This document shows, piece after piece, positions 34,723 to 42,866 of a stretch of 64,000 bases of DNA. Under the pieces are notes generated by a model. The model did no database searches and was not told the DNA's origin. It worked only from the letters and a program-made list of their open reading frames with translations. The stretch spans positions 82,461 through 146,460 of the forward strand of contig CAVWOV010000045.1 in assembly GCA_963756715.1 (NCBI GenBank), read 5' to 3'. The position numbers were made by a program, and so were the translations under genes. The first letter of the stretch is position 1. Every line of letters begins with the position of its first letter. The DNA comes from VAZQ01 sp963756715 (lineage in GTDB: Bacteria > Pseudomonadota > Alphaproteobacteria > Rhizobiales > Xanthobacteraceae).

Positions 34723-35469
34723 GTGGCTCGCATCGAGCTTTTTCACTTCTGGGATTCGTTCTGCTCGTTCAAGGTCCGCATCTGCCTTGAGGAAAAGGGG
34801 CTGCCGTGGACCGGGCACTACGTCGATCTGATGGCCTTCGAAAACCTCACGCCGGCCTACTTGGCGGTGAACAGGAAAGCAGTCGTCCCGACATTGGTTC
34901 ACGGCGGCAGCCTCATTCCGGAATCCTCAATCATCAACGAATTTCTTGACGATCGCTATCCCGAACCGGGTTTGCGGCCGGCGGACCCACTGGCGCGGGC
35001 GCGCATGCGCTATTGGGTCAAGATTGAGGAAGATGAACTGTTCACGGCGGTGCGGCCGGCTTCGCTGAACCTGATGATGAAGCAAGCGTTCGCGCGATAT
35101 TCCGAGGCCGATCTCGACCGCCTGTTGTCGGGCCATCCGCGACCGCATTTGATCCCGACACTGAAGAAGATGTTTCTGGATCCGCCCGATCCGAAGGCGA
35201 TCGATCAATCGCGGAAATCTCTGCGCGCTACTTTAACGAAGATGGACAAGGAATTGACGGCGACAGGTCCCTGGCTCGCTGGAGCGACGTATTCGCTTGC
35301 CGATATCGCCGCCGCGCCTGCGATCGACAGGATACAACGCCTCAACATGTCGGATTTGTGGGATAGCTTGCCGGCGGTAAAAGACTGGGTCGCGCGGATC
35401 ACGGGCCGGCCGGCATATCAGAGGGCTTCGCCGCCCAATCAGTTCCGCATGCCGGCTCCCGCGACATGA
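34723..35469 (+). CDS. glutathione S-transferase family protein
   Basis: A 248-residue cytosolic GST. The thioredoxin-like N-terminal domain shows F-W-D-S-F-C-S-F-K-V-R-I-C-L-E-E-K-G, with Ser/Cys at the active-site turn, and V-V-P-T-L-V and P-E-S-S-I-I-N-E-F-L (glutathione-binding cis-Pro and Glu-Ser). The C-terminal helical domain has W-L-A-G-A-T-Y-S-L-A-D-I-A-A-A-P, the N-capping box region. I chose GTG 34723 because the upstream frame to 34663 overlaps the operator. It may detoxify or isomerise an electrophilic intermediate of the co-regulated pathway. Confidence 0.87.
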   Translation: MARIELFHFWDSFCSFKVRICLEEKGLPWTGHYVDLMAFENLTPAYLAVNRKAVVPTLVHGGSLIPESSIINEFLDDRYPEPGLRPADPLARARMRYWVKIEEDELFTAVRPASLNLMMKQAFARYSEADLDRLLSGHPRPHLIPTLKKMFLDPPDPKAIDQSRKSLRATLTKMDKELTATGPWLAGATYSLADIAAAPAIDRIQRLNMSDLWDSLPAVKDWVARITGRPAYQRASPPNQFRMPAPAT

Positions 35470-35873
35470 ACGAATGAGAAATGCAATCCAACCGCGTCCG
35501 CGAAAGCGAATTTTCGCGGGCGATCTAAATGCCGAGCGGGCTCTGCGTGGCGCTGCATCGCCCGCAAAGAAGATTCACGAACGATAGCGGGGAGCCCTGT
35601 CACGACGATCACTTTCAAGCGCGCCGCGCCGACGCGAAGCGCTTCTGACCATCTCGCCCCATCAACGGATACCATCTCGCCCCATCAAGGGATCGAGTCA
35701 CTTCTCGCTAACGGCGTCGACGCTCGCCGTTATGTCAAATGGCCGCTGCGCCCTTCGCGCTCGGCGCGGCTTCCGCCAACGTGATCCAGATTGGCAGGCG
35801 CAATGCGCTACTCTCATTGCGCGCTACGCGTTGTAGGAACCGAAACTTATGGGCAACGCCACCAGGGTAAAGA
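35470..35873. other. intergenic region with short tandem direct repeat
   Basis: No gene recognised. An 18-base direct repeat (ACCATCTCGCCCCATCAA) occurs at 35648-35665 and 35671-35688, a 23-base period. A small palindromic element, CAATGCGCTACTCTCATTG, lies near 35802. The composition begins to drop in GC towards the next gene. Confidence 0.4.
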
Positions 35874-37073
35874 TCAGCTTTCGTCGTCAACTGCATCGAG
35901 AAACATCTGCGGCACCCGAAACGGTAACCGTCTTGGTTGCATAGCAGTAGAACCGACGACAACCGTAGCCGCGTCCCGCCCTAGAAAGAAACACTCCCTC
36001 GCAAGTTTAGGTCCATGTAGGGAGTGTCGTCCCGACGCCGGTTGAGCACCCCCTCCTTTGTTTCCATAGGCTTGCAATGGGTAGCAAACCTTCTTGTGTA
36101 TTAGATTGGCAGCAGCGATGAGTTCATCTTTGAATTGTTGGAAAAGCGGGTCGGCACTAACAAGCATCACAGAACAGGCACCGTCACGAGCAAATTCCCG
36201 GAATGTATCTCTAAGAGCTTCTCTAAACCGGTTGCGGTCGACCTTCCCGGCGGTTGAGTAGTCCGCGGTGTCAAGCAGGAAAAGTCTTCCCGGTGGATTT
36301 ATTTCCAACCACTGCCTTTGCTCCGCATGAGCCATTGCTGAGGACGGGTTCGACAAGAAACAAATCTGGCTTGCTGGTATATTCAGCTCACGAGTGAGAT
36401 AATTAAATCTCTCGGCATTCCGCGCTACAGTATCCAGATTGATACCTCCGCAGGCCCATGGTGACTCGGATATCTCGGGGGTCAGGTCGCCCAAAACACA
36501 CATGAACTTCGTACCGTCGGCAGTGGCCTTTGAAGCAAGAACTCGTGCGACGATATTCCCTCCGAAACTAACGATTAGATTAGGCTTCGGATTTAATGCC
36601 AAAAGCCTGTCAGCCGCAGCTTCCAGTAAGCCACGATCGTAGCCGATGTCGACTTCGGGTACGAACTCCCAAGCATGACCAAGTCCCAATCGGAATGCGC
36701 GTTCGACCGGCCTATTCGTGAATTCAATGCTTGAGAGAATTCCAATCCTTGGGGGGGCCGCTACGGCTGCTGCCGCCTCCACCGCCCTCGCCGCACGCGG
36801 AGGTTCGACCGTCAAACTTAATACCGTTTCAGCGGGCCCCTCGTCTGCGTCAAAAACCTCCACGTCCATGCTACCCAAAACGCCGGTCATTTCAGCCGTA
36901 ATAGCCATTGTCAGCGTTAGCTGGTCCAGGGACGGGGTGCAAATAGGTCGATGAGTGCGGTCAACCTTTGCAAAGCATTTGTTAGTGAGGTGCTCGCCGT
37001 GGATTACGCGAGGACCAGCGGTGTTCTGAGTAATCTTGTCATCGTTTAATCGGGTTATGACGGGACGAGGCAT
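35874..37073 (-). CDS. hypothetical protein, distant resemblance to TrpX-type binding-protein fold, no signal peptide
   Basis: Up to 399 residues; an internal ATG at 36908 (M-A-I-T-A-E-M) would give 344. I do not recognise the family with certainty. After a variable N-terminus, P-P-R-I-G-I-L-S-S-I-E-F begins an alternating strand/helix pattern. The stretch V-M-L-V-S-A-D-P-L-F-Q-Q-F-K-D-E-L-I-A-A-A and C-Y-P-L-Q-A-Y near residue 310-345 recall the hinge region of ABC-type COG2984 binding proteins (compare the gene at 38085). No secretion signal or lipobox is visible, so it looks cytosolic. GC is about 45% in a sampled part against about 65% around it, suggesting recent transfer. It lies 65 bases after the small gene at 37139 on the same strand. 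Confidence 0.6.
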   Translation of the reverse strand: MPRPVITRLNDDKITQNTAGPRVIHGEHLTNKCFAKVDRTHRPICTPSLDQLTLTMAITAEMTGVLGSMDVEVFDADEGPAETVLSLTVEPPRAARAVEAAAAVAAPPRIGILSSIEFTNRPVERAFRLGLGHAWEFVPEVDIGYDRGLLEAAADRLLALNPKPNLIVSFGGNIVARVLASKATADGTKFMCVLGDLTPEISESPWACGGINLDTVARNAERFNYLTRELNIPASQICFLSNPSSAMAHAEQRQWLEINPPGRLFLLDTADYSTAGKVDRNRFREALRDTFREFARDGACSVMLVSADPLFQQFKDELIAAANLIHKKVCYPLQAYGNKGGGAQPASGRHSLHGPKLARECFFLGRDAATVVVGSTAMQPRRLPFRVPQMFLDAVDDES

Positions 37074-37138
37074 CGAAGTGACCCTCTATTTCTCTGATGA
37101 TGTGTACGAGATTCGGAAAAAAGCAGGCGCCGAATTTC

Positions 37139-37456
37139 TTACGCGCTGCACCCACACCCGCATCCGCACGAGTGCACATCCTTGTCGTTCCAGCGCGGAT
37201 GCTCCTTGTTCGGATAGAGCCGCCAGCCCAGCACGAAGTGTGAGCCGTTCTTGTCGCTGTTCTTCTTCGCGCGCATCGCTTTGGCGATCATCGCGGCGAG
37301 GTCGCGGTTGGCCTTGTAGCCGCACTTGTCGGTAGCCTGAACGTGCTTGGCGTCGGTCTTCACGCCGGGTAGCGGCGTGCGTCCTTTGCCGAGCGATGTC
37401 TTGCGTGCTCCGGTCTTCAGTTTGGCGCGTGTCATCTTCGGGTGAATCTCAGGCAT
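37139..37456 (-). CDS. hypothetical small protein with Cys-Gly tail
   Basis: A 105-residue, very basic protein (many Lys/Arg). The start is well supported by AGGAGG 8 bases before the ATG. The C-terminus ends H-S-C-G-C-G-C-G-C-S-A: four Cys alternating with Gly, preceded by His, which could bind a metal; one more Cys lies mid-protein (D-K-C-G-Y). The middle has H-F-V-L-G-W-R-L-Y-P-N-K. No family recognised. It may form a two-gene operon with the 35874-37073 gene downstream. Confidence 0.65.
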   Translation of the reverse strand: MPEIHPKMTRAKLKTGARKTSLGKGRTPLPGVKTDAKHVQATDKCGYKANRDLAAMIAKAMRAKKNSDKNGSHFVLGWRLYPNKEHPRWNDKDVHSCGCGCGCSA

Positions 37457-38084
37457 TGGCCGTGCCTCCTATTGAGGGTTGCGTTCACCGTGCAGGCTCA
37501 CCGTGCGGGCTCGCCGCACAGACTCTTGGAAATTTCTTCTTGGGGTCACCGGCGAGGCCCGCCGGTTGCTCTCCGTCGTTGCTCTTGGGCAGGGGATCAG
37601 GGTCCCCACAGTCTCCGGAACAAGCCGATACAACTAAAAGCATACTACATCTGCAGCAAGGTACAATAAGAATCGAAGTTCGGCCGGCGTCCAGCATAGA
37701 GGTCAGCAATTTGCAGCGCCGTCACCAAGCCATTTACATCGTACACGGACGTCGACCGGATCACCTCCGCGGTTGCGCGTCGTCACAGCTCGCCGATGGC
37801 GAAAAGCGCCGCGAGGGATGATCTGCATCAAAGGCGCGCCAGCGCCGAGCGGTAAAAATAAAATTAAATTCGCTTGAGCGCTACCGGCCAAATGCTGACC
37901 TTGGTGCAATATCTGGGCGAATGATCTGACGCCAAAATTTGCAAGGGCGCAAGTTTCGTCCAGCATTTTCGCCTAGAGTCAATCAGTTCGACCCGGCAGG
38001 CTCCAACCCCATGTCAATCCGGTCCCGATCGACTATAATGCGGCCAACGGCTTTCTCTTCTGACCGATAACACTTGGCGCTCCC
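37457..38084. other. intergenic region, no gene recognised
   Basis: Several short open frames exist in both directions but none has a ribosome site or family resemblance. A short direct repeat (CTCACCGTGC / GGCTCGCCG variants) is near 37498-37515, and composition is mixed. The last 60 bases hold a candidate promoter for the binding-protein gene at 38085. Confidence 0.4.
38034..38039 (+). promoter_or_regulatory. candidate -10 element (TATAAT)
   Basis: A perfect TATAAT lies 45 bases before ATG 38085. The -35 region is weak (ATGTCA around 38011). Reported because perfect -10 boxes are rare by chance in such GC-rich DNA. Confidence 0.35.
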
Positions 38085-39065
38085 ATGATCCGGCGCGGCT
38101 TTCTGAAAATCCTAGGTGGAGCCGCGGCCTGGCCGCTGGCGGCCCGCGCTCAGCAACCCGCCATGCCCATCGTCGGATTTCTAAACAGCGGTTCGCCGCG
38201 CGCGTTTGCTGGCCTGACAGGTGCATTTCGTGAAGGCCTGCAGCAACAGGGCTTCCTTCACGGTAACAACGTCCAGATCGAAGACCGTTGGGCCGAGGGA
38301 CGCTACGAAGATCTGCCGAAGCTGGCGGCAGACTTGGTGCAGCGTGGCGTCAAGCTGATTGTCGCGACCGGCGGCGTGGTCTCAGCGCAAGCGGCCAAAA
38401 GGGCCACGACATCGATCCCGATTGTCTTCGTCGTAGGCTTTGATCCCGTCAAGCTTGGTCTTGTCGAAAGCTTCAACGCGCCCGGAGGCAATGCCACGGG
38501 CGTCAATATCTTCACGACCGAACTGGCGATAAAGCGGCTGGAACTGCTGAAAGATTTGCTGCCGCGGATCGACAACGTCGCCATCCTGGTGAACCCCGGC
38601 TCGGTAACGACCGACATCGAAATCGACGAATCGCGGAAAGCCGCACACCAGTTCGATCTCAAGTTTCGCGTGTTCGAGGCAAGAACAGAAAGCGATTTGG
38701 AAACAGCCTTTCAACAGGCCGCGCAAAATCATACTGGCGCGCTGCTTGTCAGCGCCGATTCCTTCTTTACCGCACGCCGAACACTCATCGTTGCGCTTGC
38801 CGGACGCTTCGCGCTGCCGGCGATGTATCCGCTGCCGGTCTATGTCGATGCGGGTGGACTCGTGAGCTATGGACCGAGCCTCTCGTGGGCGTATCGTCAG
38901 GTCGGCATCTACGCCGGTCGCATCCTGAAAGGCGCCAAACCGACCGAACTCCCGGTCCAGCTCCCGACGGAATTCGAGCTTGCTCTCAATCTGAAGGCTG
39001 CGAAGGCGCTGAGTGTGACCATACCGACGTCGACACTCATCCGTGCCAGTCATGTGGTGGAATAA
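38085..39065 (+). CDS. ABC transporter substrate-binding protein (TrpX/COG2984 type), Tat-exported
   Basis: A 326-residue periplasmic binding protein. The N-terminus M-I-R-R-G-F-L-K-I-L-G-G-A-A-A-W-P-L-A-A-R-A is a twin-arginine signal with cleavage near residue 22. The mature part starts P-I-V-G-F-L-N-S-G-S-P-R and has the usual A-A-T-G-G-type and V-V-G-F-D-P-V-K-L-G-L-V segments, then L-L-V-S-A-D-S-F-F and Y-P-L-P-V-Y-V-D-A-G-G-L-V-S-Y-G. Ligands of this family in rhizobia are mostly unknown (aromatic amino acids in the type case). No permease or ATPase gene accompanies it, so it is an orphan receptor. Confidence 0.87.
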   Translation: MIRRGFLKILGGAAAWPLAARAQQPAMPIVGFLNSGSPRAFAGLTGAFREGLQQQGFLHGNNVQIEDRWAEGRYEDLPKLAADLVQRGVKLIVATGGVVSAQAAKRATTSIPIVFVVGFDPVKLGLVESFNAPGGNATGVNIFTTELAIKRLELLKDLLPRIDNVAILVNPGSVTTDIEIDESRKAAHQFDLKFRVFEARTESDLETAFQQAAQNHTGALLVSADSFFTARRTLIVALAGRFALPAMYPLPVYVDAGGLVSYGPSLSWAYRQVGIYAGRILKGAKPTELPVQLPTEFELALNLKAAKALSVTIPTSTLIRASHVVE

Positions 39066-39227
39066 CGGACAACGCACCCATTCGCAGAACGGGTCGAGCG
39101 CCGCATCAACAGATGCGACTGCCCTGCGGTCTGAGGATTTACGATACCCTTTCGGATCGCTCAGACTACGGATTGCATTCGCATTGATATTGGATTTGTC
39201 GCGGAATTCCCGACGAGATAGCAGTCG

Positions 39228-40310
39228 TCACCTCGCCGGCAGGTTCTTCATGTAGTTGATCAGGAATGCCCTGACTTCCGGCTTCACGGTGAGCGCGCCC
39301 TGAGCAATCTTCGGCGTGTCCGGCGAGGCTTGCCATAGCGGCACGAAGCCGAACGCTTTGTTTGCTTCCTCCGCATAGGCCTTGTCGCTGTTGACGCGCG
39401 TGATGCCGGCGCGCAGCGCCTCGACCGCCGCGGATGGCGCACCGGGCGGCATGACGATCACGCGCTGGATGATCCCGTCGGCGCTGATGATCGCCTTGTA
39501 GATCTCCCAATACTGTCCCGACGGCATGGTGCCTTTGAGCTTTTGATAAAGCTCGTGGTACTGCAGAATTGGTAATCCTTTCACGGCGTCCGGCACGAAG
39601 AAGTCTTTGCCGTCGAAGCCGGCGTCGTAGAAGATCGGAATGGCTTGCCCGGTCTTCACCATGCTGGGCTCGACGACGCCGCGGTAGCTGGGCGGCGATT
39701 CCGAGAAAAAATTGATCTCGCCGCGCTGAAACGCGAGCCTTGCCGACGGGCTGGAGCGATAGCCGGTGACGTATTTGAACGGAATGCCCAGCATGTCCAT
39801 GGCGAGCCGCAGGCGGATGTCCTTCGGCGTGTCGACACTGAGGCCGCCGACGATGAGGCCTTTCGCCTTCATGATATCGGTCGGCTGCTTCATCCCCGGT
39901 TCGATGTCGGTACGCGCGAAATGCACCGTTGTTCCCGGTTGCATCGCCACGAAGGCGTAGCTCTTGAAATCGACGCGGAAGCGCGACGGATCCAGCGCGT
40001 AGATGAAGGCGGTGCCGGTGAAATAGCCCGCCATGGTGCCGTCGCGCGGCGCCACTTCGCCCAGATACTTCGCGCCGACGACGCCGCCGGCACCCTCCAT
40101 GTTCTGGATGACAATGCCCGGCGCACCGTCGATGTGCTTGGCAAGATACTTGGCGAATAGCCGCCCCTCAATGTCGGTCGGTCCGCCCGCCGCGAAGTTG
40201 ATCAGGATGGTCAGGCGCTTGCCCTTGAAAAACGGATTATCAGCATGGGCGCCGGTGGCGAACGAGATCGCCGCGAGAGCGAGCACGATGACCGCACGCA
40301 ATGGTGTCAA
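39228..40310 (-). CDS. Bug/TctC-family tripartite tricarboxylate transporter receptor
   Basis: A 360-residue periplasmic receptor. A Sec signal is visible (M-T-P-L-R-A-V-I-V-L-A-L-A-A ending T-G-A-H-A, about 23 residues). The family landmarks F-A-A-G-G-P-T-D near residue 41 and N-M-E-G-A-G-G-V-V-G-A near residue 70 form the ligand loops that bind carboxylates. No TctA/TctB membrane genes are nearby, which is common for the expanded Bug receptor family. Its neighbour upstream on the same strand is the HpaB-like monooxygenase, so it may capture the aromatic acid that enzyme acts on (inference). Confidence 0.88.
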   Translation of the reverse strand: MTPLRAVIVLALAAISFATGAHADNPFFKGKRLTILINFAAGGPTDIEGRLFAKYLAKHIDGAPGIVIQNMEGAGGVVGAKYLGEVAPRDGTMAGYFTGTAFIYALDPSRFRVDFKSYAFVAMQPGTTVHFARTDIEPGMKQPTDIMKAKGLIVGGLSVDTPKDIRLRLAMDMLGIPFKYVTGYRSSPSARLAFQRGEINFFSESPPSYRGVVEPSMVKTGQAIPIFYDAGFDGKDFFVPDAVKGLPILQYHELYQKLKGTMPSGQYWEIYKAIISADGIIQRVIVMPPGAPSAAVEALRAGITRVNSDKAYAEEANKAFGFVPLWQASPDTPKIAQGALTVKPEVRAFLINYMKNLPAR

Positions 40311-40518
40311 GGATAGCCTCCCGATGTTTTGTTTTGCGCAAGCTTACGCGCCTTGCCGCCAAGGCGAAAGTGCGATCGGCGAGCCCCCACAGTCTCGAAG
40401 CGAGATGATCCAGCCGGATGCCGGCCATCCTAGCGCGATAAAATCCGGGAGTCATTCCGTGGAGAATGGCGATGGGTTTGCTGCGCGTCGCCCCATCCCC
40501 ACAAAGTCCGCAACAGCG

Positions 40519-42024
40519 TTACTTCACGGGCGGCAAACTCAGCGCCTTGTCGACCAGCCCGGTGGCGCGCTTGAAGTCGTAGTTGCGGAACACGTTCTGC
40601 TTCACCAGGAACGAAGCGCCGCCGTAGAATTTTTCGTATTGCTGGTGGCGGCTGCCGAACTCCGAACCGATGAAGTCCCAGATCAGCCGCAACAGCGCGA
40701 CGCGGCTTTTCGCGGAGGTGCCGGCGCCCTGCATGTAGCGTTCGATGTCGGGCGCGGTCTGCGGGTTCTCGAAATCGGCAAGCGAGGACGGCACCGTGAA
40801 GAACGCGCCGCCGGCGAGTTCGCGGATCATCTCCAGCATGCGGCCGTTGAACTCCGACTGCAGCGCCATCGCGGCGTAGAGGGTGGCCTTCGACGGCCAC
40901 AGCACGCCGTCAGCGTCGATCGGAGCGGTCACCTCGTGCGACAGCAATAGTCCCTCGTAGATCGTGACGATCGAGGCAAGCTCGCCCATCATGACCTGCA
41001 CCGCCGGATTGGCGATGTTGCCGGTCGTCTCGTTGAGCTTCTGCGCCAGCCCCGCCATGAAGCGCAGCTTGGTGACGTAACGGGTCTGCGCTTGATGATT
41101 GCCATAGAGATGCGACGGCGTCTGCCACCACTGGTCGCGCGAGGCTTCGAGGTTGCGGTAGATGAAGACGTGCTCCCAGGGCACGAACACGTTGTCGAAC
41201 ACCACGTAATTGTCGGTCTCGTCAAAGCGGCTCGACAGTGGATAGTCGAACGAGCTGGTAGCATTGAGCGCGAACGGCCGGCGCGGGTAGAGCTTCACGC
41301 CCGGCGCGTTGACCGGCACGCAGAGGCAGTTGGCGTAGTTCTCGTCGCCCGGCTGCAGCGGATGGATGCAACTCAGGTGGATGACGTCAGAGATTGCGGC
41401 GCCGGTGGCGAGCTGTTGCGCGCCCGAAATCACGATGCCGTCGTCGCGCTCTTTCACCACGCCGGCATAGAGCGCCGGATCGCTCTGCTTGTGCGCGGGC
41501 TTGCTGCGGTCGATCTGCGGCGGCACGATCGCGTAGCTGGCGTAGACGTGGTTGTCGCGCATGTGTTCGTAATAGGCGACGACGTTGTCGGCGAAGTTCT
41601 GCCCGCCTTTGGCGAGCACGGAAGGCGTCGCGGCGTAGCCGGCAAAAAAGCCCGCGACGTGATCGGGCGTGCGGCCCATCAGCCCGAAGGTGGATTCCGC
41701 CCAGGTCTCGGAAAAGAGCCGCCGCGCGCGCAGGTCGGCGTGATTGTGCGGAATCTGCCAGGCGCGCCAAACCGGTGCATGCGTTTTCGGCGACGTGAAG
41801 GTCATGCGTTCGCGGTTTTCCGGCGCAGCCGCAATGTCGTAGAGCCGCGCGATCGAGCGCGCCGCCTCGCGGAACGCCGGATGCGTGCTGACGTCTTTGA
41901 CCTTTTCGCCGTCGACGAACACCTGCCGGCCGTCGTTGAGCGACCGCAAATACTCGGCGCCGGTTCGCATCGCGCCGGATTCGGCCGGACGGGCGGTTTG
42001 CGCTTCTGCTGCTTGGACGGTCAT
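40519..42024 (-). CDS. 4-hydroxyphenylacetate 3-monooxygenase-type oxygenase (HpaB-like)
   Basis: FADH2-dependent monooxygenase of 501 residues, the usual size. The N-terminal R-T-G-A-E-Y-L-R-S-L-N-D-G-R-Q-V-F is the family signature; the central N-Y-V-V-F-D-N-V-F-V-P-W-E-H-V-F and the C-terminal Q-Y-E-K-F-Y-G-G are also typical. ATG 42024 is chosen over a GTG three bases upstream because GGAGG lies 6 bases away. Such enzymes hydroxylate phenols ortho to the OH but also include pyrrole and chlorophenol oxygenases. A flavin reductase partner is not in the window. The gene is divergent from a MarR regulator across a strong palindrome. Confidence 0.87.
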   Translation of the reverse strand: MTVQAAEAQTARPAESGAMRTGAEYLRSLNDGRQVFVDGEKVKDVSTHPAFREAARSIARLYDIAAAPENRERMTFTSPKTHAPVWRAWQIPHNHADLRARRLFSETWAESTFGLMGRTPDHVAGFFAGYAATPSVLAKGGQNFADNVVAYYEHMRDNHVYASYAIVPPQIDRSKPAHKQSDPALYAGVVKERDDGIVISGAQQLATGAAISDVIHLSCIHPLQPGDENYANCLCVPVNAPGVKLYPRRPFALNATSSFDYPLSSRFDETDNYVVFDNVFVPWEHVFIYRNLEASRDQWWQTPSHLYGNHQAQTRYVTKLRFMAGLAQKLNETTGNIANPAVQVMMGELASIVTIYEGLLLSHEVTAPIDADGVLWPSKATLYAAMALQSEFNGRMLEMIRELAGGAFFTVPSSLADFENPQTAPDIERYMQGAGTSAKSRVALLRLIWDFIGSEFGSRHQQYEKFYGGASFLVKQNVFRNYDFKRATGLVDKALSLPPVK

Positions 42025-42036
42025 CACGGGCCTCCA

Positions 42037-42057
42037 CCTGATACCTTCGGTATATAG
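42037..42057. promoter_or_regulatory. possible fifth copy of the ATAC-N5-GTAT operator
   Basis: The arms are CCTGATAC and GTATATAG with spacer CTTCG. Only the core ATAC/GTAT and part of the right arm fit the motif at 22712, and it partly overlaps the stronger palindrome at 42052, so it may be coincidental. Confidence 0.3.
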
Positions 42058-42076
42058 CTACATTATGTAGCTATAT
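42052..42076. promoter_or_regulatory. perfect 25-bp inverted repeat, probable MarR operator
   Basis: The arms ATATAGCTAC and GTAGCTATAT are exact reverse complements around ATTAT. It lies between the divergent hpaB-like and MarR genes, 27 bases from the first and 52 from the second, as expected for a MarR operator that controls both. Confidence 0.75.
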
Positions 42077-42128
42077 TTTGGAGCAAAGGTCAATTAGTTT
42101 CGATCCAGGATGGATTCGAGGATTGGCG

Positions 42129-42737
42129 ATGGCGGCGCAGGACACGACGAAGACCCGGACGCATTCCGGCGGGCGGGACAAGCCGCAGCGGCGCGGCAAG
42201 GCATTCGCGCCGCCGGCGACCGTTACGCTGCCGGCGATGCTGTCGGCGGACGGCAGCGACGTCGCGTTCCGCGAGACACTCTACCTGATGATCTATGCCT
42301 TCGGCCGGCTGACGTCGTACCGCGAGGCGTTCGGGCGGCATCTCGGACTCACGGCCTCGCAGTTCCTGGTGCTGATCGGCACCGCCTACCGGCAGGGCCA
42401 CGACGGCGTCTCGGTCCGCGCGCTCGCCGACCATACACAGCTTGCCGCTACGCACGTCACCACCGAGGTTGGCCGGCTGATCGAGCAGGGCCTGCTGACG
42501 AAATCCGCGAACCCCCAAGACCGGCGCGGCGTGCTGGTGCGGCTCACGCCGCACGGCGAAGCCGCGGTCCGCGACGTCAATCCACTGCTGCGCCAGGTCA
42601 ACGACTGCCTGTTCCGCAACATTTCGCGCGAGGAGTTCGCCGTGGTGGCGCGGTTTCTCTCGACATTCGCGCTCAACACGGAAAATGCGATGGCGGTGAT
42701 CCGCCGCGCCGACCGCGAGCGCGCCGCGCGCGGGTGA
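42129..42737 (+). CDS. MarR-family transcriptional regulator
   Basis: A 202-residue regulator. I chose ATG 42129 (M-A-A-Q-D-T-T-K) because GAGG precedes it; an upstream in-frame start at 42078 directly abuts the palindrome. The winged helix spans about residues 70-140: L-T-A-S-Q-F-L-V-L, V-R-A-L-A-D-H-T-Q-L-A-A-T-H-V-T-T-E-V-G-R-L recognition helix, and N-P-Q-D-R-R-G-V-L-V-R-L-T wing with the usual D-R-R. The N-terminal 40 residues are basic and probably disordered. It likely represses itself and the HpaB-like gene until a phenolic ligand binds. Confidence 0.88.
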   Translation: MAAQDTTKTRTHSGGRDKPQRRGKAFAPPATVTLPAMLSADGSDVAFRETLYLMIYAFGRLTSYREAFGRHLGLTASQFLVLIGTAYRQGHDGVSVRALADHTQLAATHVTTEVGRLIEQGLLTKSANPQDRRGVLVRLTPHGEAAVRDVNPLLRQVNDCLFRNISREEFAVVARFLSTFALNTENAMAVIRRADRERAARG

Positions 42738-42752
42738 TGGCCGATACATCTC

Positions 42753-42830
42753 CGTTCGTCCCCGCGAAGCGGGACCCAGCCCCCTATACCGAATGGTGGC
42801 CCTGGGTTCCCGCTTTCGCGGGAACGAACG
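42753..42830. repeat. palindromic repeat, 'CGTTCGTCCCCGCGAA' type
   Basis: Two inverted halves, CGTTCGTCCCCGCGAAGCGGG and its mirror ending GCGGGAACGAACG, flank a short variable centre. Related copies are at 46436, 49771, 54290 and 58031. Confidence 0.8.
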
Positions 42831-42866
42831 AAGATAGACGTTCCCTCGTCAAGTATGAGAGTGCGA

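Noticed and set aside
35439..35962. Possible insertion-sequence remnant
   Set aside because: No transposase motif, terminal inverted repeat or target duplication could be recognised; only a short direct repeat is present.
37396..37821. 141-codon open frame on the plus strand
   Set aside because: It overlaps the start and ribosome site of the better supported small gene on the minus strand and has a low-complexity product.
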